The notes: a model not told the origin generated them from the sequence alone. Positions 1 through 7,005 are shown, numbered from the stretch's first letter. The stretch: DNA of 32,896 bases from Romeriopsis navalis LEGE 11480 (GCF_015207035.1 NZ_JADEXQ010000070.1:1-32896); one strand, 5' to 3'. Program-made: numbers and translations.

Positions 1-64
1 AGCTTATGATGCCACTCTACAAAACCCACTTAGACCAAAGCCGCCATCGTTCCCGAAACAATGA
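1..64 (+). CDS. Integrase C-terminal fragment (partial, cut by window start)
   Basis: Reading from base 2, the frame encodes the final 20 residues and stop codon of a tyrosine recombinase, identical to the end of the integrase at 11624-12463. The rest lies outside the window. Because it is followed by the att site and then by the element's left arm, it marks a second integrase copy (tandem element) or the same integrase seen again across a circular junction. Confidence 0.85.
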   Translation, partial: AYDATLQNPLRPKPPSFPKQ

Positions 65-90
65 GGGCGGAGCCAAAAGCCCCGCCCTCA
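62..90. terminator. Hairpin after integrase fragment
   Basis: A 9-bp perfect stem (TGAGGGCGG with CCGCCCTCA) begins in the integrase stop codon. It has no strong T-run. It would end integrase transcription before the att site and is identical to the hairpin at 12461-12489. Confidence 0.6.
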
Positions 91-188
91 TTGCGTTATT
101 AAACTAATACCCCCAGGGGAATTCGAAGCGGCGAGAGAAAAAACTTCCTGCAAATAGTTAGAGGCTAAAAATAGTCTTTTTGTTCTTG

Positions 189-665
189 CTATGCGGGGTA
201 GTCAATCTGTAACGCAATTTTGTCGATGCCTTTGTTCTTGAAACCCTTCATCCTCTGACAAAAATCCTTAAATGCAGGCGGGTTCACAATCACTGGGCAA
301 CCGGCGGATCCAGGGTGATTTGCGTCAATGTGGATCCCAAAATGGGATCGGCGCGTCCCATCCCCTAGAGATACCTCTGTGGGCAGAATTTCGAAGAACT
401 CACCGGCAATTCCAGGCACATCCGGCACCCATTCAGCGGTGGTCGAAACCCAGTAGTGCTGGATGCCGACTTTATCGGGTCGGGGAATCGGCCCTTTGGC
501 TACCCGGTCGTAGTCGCCGCGTTGCTGCCATTGCGGTAAGCCGGATGTCGCAATGTAGCGCTCAATCACAATGGGGCCATCCATCAGGAGCAATCGGCCA
601 TCAATCAGATTTGATGAGGGGCGTAAGTCGATATGGAATAGCAGGAAGGGGGTTTGTTTGGTCAT
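189..665 (-). CDS. L,D-transpeptidase-like (YkuD-type) protein, candidate endolysin
   Basis: The product is 158 aa with no signal peptide. The diagnostic stretch is HFGIHIDANHPGSAGCPVI: a histidine followed about 15 residues later by S-x-G-C, which resembles the His...S-x-G-C catalytic signature of L,D-transpeptidase/YkuD-fold and related phage wall-active proteins. Such enzymes form or cut peptidoglycan crosslinks through the cysteine. The gene overlaps the upstream membrane-protein gene by four bases (ATGA), the arrangement of a holin-endolysin pair, and is the last gene of the left arm. The assignment rests on this motif only; an internal virion wall-remodelling enzyme or an L,D-transpeptidase without a lysis role is possible. 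Confidence 0.6.
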   Translation of the reverse strand: MTKQTPFLLFHIDLRPSSNLIDGRLLLMDGPIVIERYIATSGLPQWQQRGDYDRVAKGPIPRPDKVGIQHYWVSTTAEWVPDVPGIAGEFFEILPTEVSLGDGTRRSHFGIHIDANHPGSAGCPVIVNPPAFKDFCQRMKGFKNKGIDKIALQIDYPA

Positions 666-970
666 AGTGATTCCCAGGGTTTAAGGGTTGGCGCATTTAG
701 CTCTGGCTTGCATTGACGGTCAATCAAAATAGAAACCGCACCACGCAGCTCAACAGTCACGGCAGTCAGTTCATCCACCTTCTTATCCAGGTCAACGACT
801 TGAATCTTCAGTTGGTCATTGCCGCGTTTCAGGTGGTTAAATTCACGCTCGGCGGCGAACTTCTTGCGCTGGGCATTGTCATAAAGTCGCCAGGCCGCAA
901 AGGAGGTGGAGCCAACGCCGATTAAGAAACTGCCGAGACTGGTAATGGTGGGAATATCGAGTTTGAACAT
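662..970 (-). CDS. Small membrane protein with coiled coil, holin-like
   Basis: The product is 102 aa. Residues about 8-28 form one hydrophobic segment rich in Gly, Ser and Ala, followed by a basic stretch and then a heptad-like region (about 38-80, LKRGNDQLKIQVVDLDKKV) likely to form a coiled coil. One N-terminal membrane helix plus a soluble coiled coil fits some phage holins and spanin-like accessory lysis proteins. The gene overlaps the downstream L,D-transpeptidase-like gene by four bases, so the two are probably co-translated. No Shine-Dalgarno sequence is obvious. Function is inferred from topology and position. Confidence 0.55.
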   Translation of the reverse strand: MFKLDIPTITSLGSFLIGVGSTSFAAWRLYDNAQRKKFAAEREFNHLKRGNDQLKIQVVDLDKKVDELTAVTVELRGAVSILIDRQCKPELNAPTLKPWESL

Positions 971-1032
971 AATGAGAGTGAGGAGACGATCAGAAAGGCA
1001 CCCAATTTCAGCCGGTTCAAGCGGTCAACGAA

Positions 1033-1062
1033 CAGAAGAAAAGGACCGCGTTATCGCGGCCC
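1033..1062 (-). terminator. Rho-independent terminator within the left arm
   Basis: On the minus strand, GGGCCGCG, loop ATAA and CGCGGTCC are followed by TTTTCTTCTG. It lies between the 228-aa gene (ends at 1093) and the holin-like gene (starts at 970), so the lysis-type pair may be transcribed at a lower level or from its own promoter. Confidence 0.7.
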
Positions 1063-1092
1063 CCGAGTAACACGATTTTTGCAGGTAGATGT

Positions 1093-1779
1093 TTAGTAGA
1101 ACTCAGTGAACACAGCTTCACCAGAATCGGCCACGTTGTCCCACAGAGCCATGACGGGGCCGCTGTAGTTATCAGGCAAGCTCATGTTGCCGCCAGGGGC
1201 GATCGTATACTTGCTGTTCTTGTTCACAGAGTCGCCAAAGTCAACAAACAATAGGTGCTTACCTTTGTTCTGAATCAGGCCGCTGACGCGGGAAAGGCGG
1301 GAGCCTAGAATCTGTGTTGCGTCGCCCACGGCTTGACCATGGATGACTTCGGCTTTGTTACTGCCAGTATCAGGATTGACGATATTCACGGTTGGTTCAC
1401 CTTTGGAGTTTGTGTTGGATAACGTGGCTAAATCGTCAGCATCAAGGCTTCCGGAATACTCCCAAATGCTGACCCGGCTTCCACTCGGCAGCCACCGCAC
1501 CGGGTGGAAGGTGAGTTGGTAAGGGCCGGTATCCGCCATCACGAAATATTGGTCATGCAGACTGACCGTTTTGCCTTCCGGATGGGTGATGCCTTGCCGC
1601 TTCTGGTACAGATACCCCGCCCGGTAATTATTGGAATTGAGCGAATTGGCGATTACCTTGACCCGAATCACCCGCGCGGTGAATAACGGCAGTAAATCTT
1701 GTCGCTGATTCACCGTGAACCGGGAAAACACGATGCTGGCTTTAAATCGCCATTTAATCGGGCTGAAGTCTAAAGGCAT
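1093..1779 (-). CDS. Putative structural protein, beta-rich, unknown family
   Basis: The product is 228 aa with no signal peptide and no cysteine. Composition and pattern suggest two beta-rich halves joined by a flexible Ser/Asn/Gly linker (about 115-140). The C-terminal part, with APGGNMSLPDNYSGPVMALW and the ending GEAVFTEFY, resembles a pattern I associate with small beta-sandwich domains of phage structural proteins; this is recollection, not a search result. The gene overlaps the upstream 86-aa gene by ten bases and is followed by a terminator, so it closes the block that begins at 5268. A virion surface or head-decoration role is an inference. Confidence 0.5.
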   Translation of the reverse strand: MPLDFSPIKWRFKASIVFSRFTVNQRQDLLPLFTARVIRVKVIANSLNSNNYRAGYLYQKRQGITHPEGKTVSLHDQYFVMADTGPYQLTFHPVRWLPSGSRVSIWEYSGSLDADDLATLSNTNSKGEPTVNIVNPDTGSNKAEVIHGQAVGDATQILGSRLSRVSGLIQNKGKHLLFVDFGDSVNKNSKYTIAPGGNMSLPDNYSGPVMALWDNVADSGEAVFTEFY

Positions 1780-2030
1780 ACGACATATTCGGTCTCTGGC
1801 TCATCCTCGGGTAGCCAAATCAAGCGGCGTTCAATATTCACCTGCATTTCGGCCACGGACTGAACCCCAGGCGGCAGGATTAATCCCACTTCCTGCACCG
1901 CTTGATCTACTTCCACTAATTCAATCTCCACATCATCCGGATGGGCGTCATGCTCAGTCAGCAGTTGCGCCATAAATGCTGACTGTTCAGGTGTGAGTTT
2001 ATGCCGAAGCGCGGAGACTGAATCAAGCAT
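1770..2030 (-). CDS. Hypothetical acidic protein, 86 aa
   Basis: The product is strongly acidic (DAHPDDVEIELVEVDQAVQE; PEDEPETE) with no membrane segment, cysteine-rich site or known motif. Its start codon overlaps the stop of the upstream 129-aa gene by one base (TAATG) and its end overlaps the start of the 228-aa gene by ten bases, so it is translationally coupled on both sides. That coupling is the main support that it is real. A chaperone or adaptor for its neighbours is possible, but nothing in the sequence shows it. Confidence 0.6.
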   Translation of the reverse strand: MLDSVSALRHKLTPEQSAFMAQLLTEHDAHPDDVEIELVEVDQAVQEVGLILPPGVQSVAEMQVNIERRLIWLPEDEPETEYVVCL

Positions 2031-2419
2031 TAGATGTACACCCGACGCTTCGGAATTCGCACGCCCAGGATTTCGCGGCCGCGGACGTTTTTACCAATCA
2101 GCTCTTTAAACGCCTTCTCAATGGAGAACGGGTCAACGAATACCCGCACAGTGCCCGCACCATCGGTTTGAGCCGCATTGGTGGCAGCATTGGGCGTCAA
2201 ATTCCGACCGGAAATCTTCAGACTCAGGCGGGGTAGTAGTTCACCGGCTTGGCCATAGATTAAGAAGCCTGCCCCTTTCTCTTTTACATCCTTGACCCCA
2301 AGGGACTTTTTAATCGGGTCATAGATATTTTTCTTACTGCGGAAAGCAATCCGCGCACCGCCAGTTTGAGCGCCATCGCTACCCAAACTCACGTAATAAT
2401 TGGAACGTTCGTTAGACAT
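2030..2419 (-). CDS. Hypothetical basic protein, 129 aa
   Basis: I do not recognise the family. The product is rich in Gly and Ala with many Lys/Arg residues and ends in a basic stretch (GVRIPKRRVYI). No signal peptide or transmembrane segment is visible. A GAGGTGA sequence lies about 11 bases upstream of the ATG, a usable though distant ribosome binding site. The stop overlaps the next start by one base. Its place between the proline-rich and beta-rich genes suggests a structural or DNA-binding role; this is inference. Confidence 0.6.
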   Translation of the reverse strand: MSNERSNYYVSLGSDGAQTGGARIAFRSKKNIYDPIKKSLGVKDVKEKGAGFLIYGQAGELLPRLSLKISGRNLTPNAATNAAQTDGAGTVRVFVDPFSIEKAFKELIGKNVRGREILGVRIPKRRVYI

Positions 2420-2462
2420 GATTTAGGGTTTCACCTCGTAATAAAAAACTAGATCGCCAGTT

Positions 2463-2705
2463 TTATGCCGGGATGTATACATCAGGCGTCAACGAAATCG
2501 TGCCAGCGGTGCCGGAGCTAGTTGCCGCGACGGTCGCCGTCAGGCTCATCGAACCCGCTTCCGGATCAAGCGCAACCGAAATTCCATTAACCGGGGTGTT
2601 GGGGTTGGCCAGGTTATAAGCCCGCTCCGCTTCTTCAAGCGCTTGGGCCACTTCAAACAGTTGGGCCTCTAAAGTTGTCGCAGTTGTCGTAATTGGTGCA
2701 GCCAT
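2463..2705 (-). CDS. Hypothetical small protein, 80 aa, helix then beta
   Basis: Residues about 5-35 form a likely amphipathic helix (TTLEAQLFEVAQALEEAERA). The second half is rich in Ser, Thr, Val and Gly and looks like beta strands. Composition is simple and acidic with no Cys, Trp or Lys. A good ribosome binding site (GGAGA, 8 bases before ATG) supports the start. I recall similar short proteins in other cyanobacterial genomes next to proline-rich genes, which would make this a conserved cassette, but I cannot confirm it here. The function is unknown. Confidence 0.65.
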   Translation of the reverse strand: MAAPITTTATTLEAQLFEVAQALEEAERAYNLANPNTPVNGISVALDPEAGSMSLTATVAATSSGTAGTISLTPDVYIPA

Positions 2706-2823
2706 GTTTTATGTCTCCAGATTGGGGGGTTGAGGCTCCATATACTTTGCCCTATAAACCCCTGAAATCAGCACGGAGACGACGCTTTGCAGGGTCGGCG
2801 ATTAAGTCCCGACTATTGACCTG

Positions 2824-3039
2824 CTAAATCGTTGATTGTGGGTCAATCCAGATACGATTCCCAATTTTTGTCGCCCACACTTTGCCCCGTTTTACACGCG
2901 ATTCCACACCTTTCACACTGAGGAAAAATCTCGCGGCATAGTCTTCAATCGAAATCAATCGTTCTAACTGCTCTCCACTTTGCACCCGTCTAGGTTTCCA
3001 AAGTGGCTTATAAATATTTGATCCAGATTGGTTTTTCAT
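2824..3039 (-). CDS. Excisionase-like / MerR-type helix-turn-helix protein
   Basis: The product is 71 aa from the ATG at 3039, which I prefer to an upstream in-frame start because GGA lies seven bases before it. The segment LISIEDYAARFFLSVKGVES followed by RVKRGKVWATKIGNRIWID has the layout of the small winged HTH found in excisionases and HTH_17-type proteins: Ser/Ala-rich recognition helix, then a basic wing around K-I-G-N-R. These bind near att sites and steer recombination toward excision. The gene overlaps the end of the 647-aa gene by 32 bases, so expression would be tied to the left arm and not to the integrase. A regulator of the arm is an alternative. Confidence 0.55.
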   Translation of the reverse strand: MKNQSGSNIYKPLWKPRRVQSGEQLERLISIEDYAARFFLSVKGVESRVKRGKVWATKIGNRIWIDPQSTI

Positions 3040-4951
3040 TCTTATTTCCAGCGAAGTATTTAGCAATCTTCGGTACTACCGTTATTTCTTTCAAGTCCTG
3101 CCCTTTCCGGACGTTATTACTTATCACCTCACCAATTCGCTTATTTGGATCAATTAGTATTTTCAATTTGTCAATCACTCTGTCTACTTCTTTCTCATCT
3201 TTTGCATTGACAATAAGTTTGGCATTGTTCGACAGTGTAACAACGCCAATCCTTTGGCCCTTGTCGTATTGAGGGAACAATGATGCGGTTGTTTCTGACT
3301 CATTTAGCAGGTAATAAGGGATAGAAATTGAGTATTTTGGTGCCCCAGTTTTACCATCATCAAACAGCTCGGCATACTGAACGACTAATTGCGGTGGGAT
3401 GTGGTCCAGCTTGATTTGATGTGCATCCGGTAATGCCGCATAAGCCTCCGTTTCAGTTGTGCATTGTTGCCCTTCTAAAATGGCTAATTTATTCAGCATG
3501 GTTTGCATGAATAACGCTTGATTCTCGGGCACTTCCAGCGAAAGTGTCGCAAATTCTGGTGTATTGGTTTCCGCATTACAACCTGTAAATGCCTGGTACG
3601 GTATCGTCACCGGCTTTTGGTCATTCAACGTATCGTGCATATCCGAGATGCACGGGTCTGCACACATATCGAACTGGGGCGGCGGTAACGGTGGCTGGGG
3701 CGGTAATTGAATCTCTGGCTCTGGTCGGGGTGGAACTTTGGGCAGTGGTGGCGGTGGTTGCGAAAGTGGCGGTGGCAGCTGGGGCGGTTGCGGCTGTTCG
3801 GGTTGGTTGAGGGGTGCCGGTTGAACTGGCTGGGGGCCAGGTGGGAGATAAGGGTCTTTCGGTAGCGGTTGACGGGGTTCTGGGCGCGGCTGCGCCGGTT
3901 GTGCCGGTTCCGCTTCGGGTCGGGGTGGGGCCGGTTGCGCCGGTTGTGGTTGGCGCGGATTCACCGGGTTAGGTGCGGGTAATGGTCCCAAAATCGGCGG
4001 TAGCTGCGGCTGTCCCTGGGGTGGTTGCGGTTGGGGGAAAAGTTGTGGTGGTAAATCGTCTTGTGGCGTATACAAGTCCGGTGGTAATTGGTCTGGGTCG
4101 GCCGGTTGACGGTCTACAGGGTTGGATTCTTGCTCAATGAACAGTCTGAAGGTGGCCGGGTCAATGTTAATCGAGGAACTGATCACACTATCCCCAAACT
4201 GAAAGGAGAAATTCAGAATGGCGATAAACGGACCACCAATTTCATTGATCTGGAAGCTGATTACATTGATGTAGCGGACACCGCGACGATTATTGGTGGA
4301 ATAGGCGATAAAGCCATAGACCACATTCGGATCTAAATCTACTGGCTGATTCAGCGGCAGGTCATAGGGCACATTCCAGTTCGGTTGGGGATTCAGACTA
4401 TTCGGGTTCTTCGGCTGATTCCACGGTGCCCAATCAAATAGCGGTCCCATTGGGTTATGGGGGCTATAGGGACTTAGCGGGTTCAGGAAGTCGCCAGGGG
4501 TGGGGATATTTTGAATTGGGGCCGGCAGAAAGGGCCGCACCGCGTTACCTGCATCACCCAATAGGGGAAACACTGCGGCGGCACCACCGGCACCGGCACC
4601 GCCACCCGGATTAGTCGGCTTTGGCCTTGGTGTTGGCCGGTCATAGCCCGGTGGGCGACGATTCACGGTCGGGGCGGGGTCTGCTGGTTTAGGCCGGTCA
4701 AAACTCCCACCCCGTGACCGGCCACCCGAAGGTTTCGGTTTGACGCGCGGCGAGGGGCGATAGGTGTTGGTGCCAGGGTTGGTGTGGCTGGGTGTGGCTT
4801 GCGGTGGGGATGGTGTGACCGGCTGACTCACAGGGCGAGGATAGACCCGCACCACATTATTTGAGGGAACAGCTAATGGCCCTGCTGGTGGTGCAGGGCT
4901 GACATTCAGCAGACGGGCGGGGGCGCGGGTGACGGTTGATGGTGCGGGCAT
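3008..4951 (-). CDS. Large proline-rich protein with globular segments, unknown
   Basis: At 647 aa this is by far the longest protein of the left arm. It has a Pro/Arg-rich N-terminal third (to about 115), a Gly/Ala patch (about 117-130), a beta-rich island (about 205-275, around GVRYINVISFQINEIGG), a long linker of Pro-Gln repeats (about 285-430), and a C-terminal domain of about 215 aa starting at CADPCISDMHD with a few cysteines. It has no transmembrane segment or signal peptide. Alternating rigid proline linkers and folded ends suit an extended fibre, spike or adhesin; an adsorption protein is my best guess. The C-terminal domain seems unique to this class. The gap to the upstream 101-aa gene is 11 bases. 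Confidence 0.6.
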   Translation of the reverse strand: MPAPSTVTRAPARLLNVSPAPPAGPLAVPSNNVVRVYPRPVSQPVTPSPPQATPSHTNPGTNTYRPSPRVKPKPSGGRSRGGSFDRPKPADPAPTVNRRPPGYDRPTPRPKPTNPGGGAGAGGAAAVFPLLGDAGNAVRPFLPAPIQNIPTPGDFLNPLSPYSPHNPMGPLFDWAPWNQPKNPNSLNPQPNWNVPYDLPLNQPVDLDPNVVYGFIAYSTNNRRGVRYINVISFQINEIGGPFIAILNFSFQFGDSVISSSINIDPATFRLFIEQESNPVDRQPADPDQLPPDLYTPQDDLPPQLFPQPQPPQGQPQLPPILGPLPAPNPVNPRQPQPAQPAPPRPEAEPAQPAQPRPEPRQPLPKDPYLPPGPQPVQPAPLNQPEQPQPPQLPPPLSQPPPPLPKVPPRPEPEIQLPPQPPLPPPQFDMCADPCISDMHDTLNDQKPVTIPYQAFTGCNAETNTPEFATLSLEVPENQALFMQTMLNKLAILEGQQCTTETEAYAALPDAHQIKLDHIPPQLVVQYAELFDDGKTGAPKYSISIPYYLLNESETTASLFPQYDKGQRIGVVTLSNNAKLIVNAKDEKEVDRVIDKLKILIDPNKRIGEVISNNVRKGQDLKEITVVPKIAKYFAGNKNEKPIWIKYL

Positions 4952-4962
4952 GGGTTGCGGGT

Positions 4963-5268
4963 CTAGTCAGTGGTGTAAGCGAGAGGAATGGTGCCGGTGG
5001 TGATTTCCTCGGCAAACGTCCACAGCTTGCCCGTTGTGGCCGCGTCATAGATGGGGTCGAGCGCCATGCTGATGCGGGGAATGATGCGCACAATATTGTT
5101 CGCGTCTTCAATCACGGGGATTTGCGCCACGTATATCGGATCACCCCCGCGTACTTCCACCACACTGGTATTACCAGCATTGGCCCGAATTACGGAAGCG
5201 GCCCAAACTGATAGCTGTTCAACAGTTGTAATCCCCGATGGGATGAGATTGCGGTCTAAGGTAGTCAT
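4963..5268 (-). CDS. Hypothetical protein, 101 aa, first gene of the left block
   Basis: The protein begins TTLDRNLIPSGITTVEQLSV and looks like a compact alpha/beta domain with no membrane segment. I have an impression of similar proteins beginning with DRN-x-IP in cyanobacterial genomes, always unnamed. It starts just inside an 11-bp inverted repeat (5272-5304) and is followed after 11 bases by the proline-rich gene, so it probably opens the operon running to 1093. No Shine-Dalgarno sequence precedes the ATG. A role with the proline-rich protein is likely from context only. Confidence 0.6.
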   Translation of the reverse strand: MTTLDRNLIPSGITTVEQLSVWAASVIRANAGNTSVVEVRGGDPIYVAQIPVIEDANNIVRIIPRISMALDPIYDAATTGKLWTFAEEITTGTIPLAYTTD

Positions 5269-5271
5269 TGG

Positions 5272-5304
5272 AGTATGTAGTGTTTATTACAAGCACTACA
5301 TACT
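5272..5304. promoter_or_regulatory. Perfect 11-bp inverted repeat before the left-arm block
   Basis: AGTATGTAGTG and CACTACATACT are separated by 11 bases. The repeat ends four bases upstream of the 101-aa start codon. On the minus strand TATAGT overlaps its distal end and could act as a -10 element. This is the size and position of a repressor or activator operator controlling the block. The core ATGTA/TACAT also occurs in the XRE operator at 8542-8587. Confidence 0.5.
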
Positions 5305-5492
5305 ATACCGGATCCGTTAGAATCCGGAAATAGACCATGTATAACTGCACAAGCCTCAATTCACTTTTTCATCCCCTGACGATCGTTTTCGCTAACTTCT
5401 CCATTGATGCGTTAGTAAAGATAGATATGAAAGGCTAATACCAGGCTTCATTGATCATGCTTAGCTGTGTTCCACTATTAATCAATTAATTC

Positions 5493-5726
5493 ATGCAAAC
5501 ACTCATTAAGTTTCAGAGCAGCCTCAATGGGCAGACCGTGGTGCAAGGCGCGCAATTTGTGCAATTGACGCAACAAGTAGGCTGTGCCACCGATAAGGTT
5601 TTTTTGGAACCACATGAGGCGATTGCCGTGGCTCATGCCATTCTGAGAAAGTATCAACCGACTGATGTCGCAACCTCTAGTACCAAGCCATACGGACAAA
5701 CTCAACAATTAACCACTTTGGTCTAA
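5493..5726 (+). CDS. Hypothetical protein, 77 aa
   Basis: I chose the plus frame over an overlapping minus frame of equal length because its composition is protein-like: a beta-like start (TLIKFQSSLNGQTVVQGAQF), then an amphipathic helix (EPHEAIAVAHAILRKY) and a polar tail. It has one cysteine and no known motif. There is no Shine-Dalgarno sequence. It is transcribed against its neighbours, so it would need its own promoter. The call is tentative. Confidence 0.4.
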   Translation: MQTLIKFQSSLNGQTVVQGAQFVQLTQQVGCATDKVFLEPHEAIAVAHAILRKYQPTDVATSSTKPYGQTQQLTTLV

Positions 5727-5750
5727 ACGCTTGAGTTTCCGGCTAATTGA

Positions 5751-5957
5751 CTAAAAATTTCCTTGTTCCCAGATCCGGATTTGACGATCCATTAACTTTT
5801 GGCATTCAAACGAGAAGAGTTTACAAAACACCGTAAACTCCTCCGGGGTCATGGAATCAGCAATTACGTCTAGTGGATTAGCCTGATTCGAAAATGCCTC
5901 ATCAAATAGGATTTCGGCAGCATTCTGGGCCAATCGGGCGTGTTCGGGTGAAGACAT
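5751..5957 (-). CDS. Hypothetical acidic helical protein, 68 aa
   Basis: I start at the internal ATG (5957), not the longer in-frame ATG at 6104, because the region before it is Ser/Thr/Pro-rich and un-protein-like while the part after it is a regular helical domain (SSPEHARLAQNAAEILFDEA; TPEEFTVFCKLFSFECQKL). No DNA-binding motif or membrane segment is visible. The choice places the inverted repeat at 6097-6121 in the leader. The function is unknown. Confidence 0.5.
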   Translation of the reverse strand: MSSPEHARLAQNAAEILFDEAFSNQANPLDVIADSMTPEEFTVFCKLFSFECQKLMDRQIRIWEQGNF

Positions 5958-6096
5958 CGTAACGGGCCGATAAAGAGGTACGGTAATCGGGCGCAATAGC
6001 ACACTCTTAAATTCAGTAAGCCCATCACTACAGGAAATAGAACGGGGAAAAGATGGAGTAGTCTTTGTTGATGGCGTTGATTGCAGTGTTAAGTTA

Positions 6097-6121
6097 AATT
6101 GCACTGATTGCTAGTGCAATT
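6097..6121. promoter_or_regulatory. 9-bp perfect inverted repeat, possible operator
   Basis: AATTGCACT and AGTGCAATT are separated by seven bases, upstream of the preferred start of the 68-aa gene. There is no adjacent T-run, so an operator is more likely than a terminator. Confidence 0.4.
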
Positions 6122-6128
6122 GTGTTTT

Positions 6129-6174
6129 TAAACCAGTTAAAAGGTTTTGTACCTCAGAGCATTTAACTGGTTTA
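6129..6174. terminator. 13-bp stem-loop at the end of the 106-aa gene
   Basis: TAAACCAGTTAAA pairs with TTTAACTGGTTTA across a 20-base loop. The stem is AT-rich and includes the stop codon of the gene ending at 6172. It could be a weak bidirectional terminator or an attenuator before the 68-aa gene. Confidence 0.45.
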
Positions 6175-6492
6175 TTTTCGCCTCAACGAGTTAACTAATC
6201 GCATCTGACGCAATTCGTCTGGGGAAAGACTTCCCATTTGGTGGTAAAGCCTGAAACCATCCACAAAATCACGGATGTTCTCCAACGAATCAAAGGAGTA
6301 GAGCCCGAATGCTGTTCTGAGGGTCATACATTTAACCCGCCTTTGTTCGGCTACTAACTGCAACACTTGCTCAAGTTCTGAGTTGCTACACTGATGGGCA
6401 TTAATCCAAAACCGACCACTGCGCTCTTTAACTGGAATTGAGTTAGATATAATCACCGTAACACCGTCTAATCGTAAGGATATAAGCGTCAA
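6172..6492 (-). CDS. Hypothetical protein, 106 aa
   Basis: The product has alternating beta-like and helical segments: SLRLDGVTVIISNSIPVKER, then NSELEQVLQLVAEQRRVKCM, then a C-terminal helix pair rich in Arg and Leu. Two cysteines (HQC, VKC) are not arranged as a zinc site. I do not recognise a family. It stands alone on the minus strand, flanked by a stem-loop downstream and about 160 bases upstream in which I see no further gene. Confidence 0.5.
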   Translation of the reverse strand: MTLISLRLDGVTVIISNSIPVKERSGRFWINAHQCSNSELEQVLQLVAEQRRVKCMTLRTAFGLYSFDSLENIRDFVDGFRLYHQMGSLSPDELRQMRLVNSLRRK

Positions 6493-6652
6493 AGAATTGC
6501 ATTTTGCTCAAAGAAATCTGCTTTGGCGAATTTTGCAATATTGAGTTTGTTTCCAACATGCAACAAAACAGTGGAGACATGGTGAATCAATTGATTTACC
6601 GGATTTACCCAATTAGAATCTAGATTGAGCTTGGTGTTACGACTAGATCATC

Positions 6653-6973
6653 ATGGATTACAAGCTCCAGAAATTAATCAGACTGCACGATGAAACAGAA
6701 TTTGCCATTAATCATACGTGCACAACACTGATGCTCATTGCCAAATCATGCAAATATCTTCAGCACCATTACTCGAAAGGCTTTACATCAAAACCGCTCC
6801 AGACTCCAATTGTGGATAGCACCGCAAATCGTATCCATGAAACTTATGCGCAGTGTGATCAATTGATTCAGAACGGGGTGAGCTTAATGTCGGAAATCTT
6901 GACCTATGCCAAGATTTCCGGACAAGCAGACGCGGAAGACTTTCAATTATGGCTGGCAAGTTCCAAGTGGTGA
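6653..6973 (+). CDS. Hypothetical helical protein, 106 aa
   Basis: The product is almost entirely helical, rich in His, Gln and Leu (LQKLIRLHDETEFAINHTCT; AQCDQLIQNGVSLMSEILTY). It has four cysteines without zinc-finger spacing, and no membrane segment. The ATG is not preceded by a clear ribosome binding site. It is one of few plus-strand genes among minus-strand ones and is followed by a complex inverted repeat (7006-7052). Unknown function; an accessory cargo gene is plausible. Confidence 0.5.
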   Translation: MDYKLQKLIRLHDETEFAINHTCTTLMLIAKSCKYLQHHYSKGFTSKPLQTPIVDSTANRIHETYAQCDQLIQNGVSLMSEILTYAKISGQADAEDFQLWLASSKW

Positions 6974-7005
6974 ATTGCATGGGCCGCAGAAGTCCCATGA
7001 AAAAA

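Larger units (their letters stand above)
1..127. repeat. Left copy of 127-bp direct repeat (integrase tail, terminator, att)
   Basis: Bases 1-127 are identical to 12400-12526. The copy contains the last codons of an integrase gene (stop at 62-64), the hairpin at 62-90, and at 108-127 the last 20 bases of tRNA-Glu (minus sense). After position 127 the two copies diverge: here into the left arm of the element, at 12527 into the rest of the tRNA. The copy begins at the first base of the window, so the true repeat may be longer. Confidence 0.95.

Noticed and set aside
1-127. Target-site duplication or insertion-sequence terminal repeat
   Set aside because: The repeat contains protein-coding sequence of the integrase and the tRNA 3' end, in direct orientation, which fits site-specific recombination and not transposition.
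3661-4040. Tandem DNA repeats in the GGTTG/GGCGG-rich region
   Set aside because: The repetitiveness follows from Pro-Gln-rich coding on the minus strand; units are not exact and there is no CRISPR-like spacing.
5478-5708. Minus-strand 76-aa frame
   Set aside because: It overlaps the plus-strand 77-aa frame completely and has a less protein-like composition, rich in Leu, Trp, His and scattered Cys.
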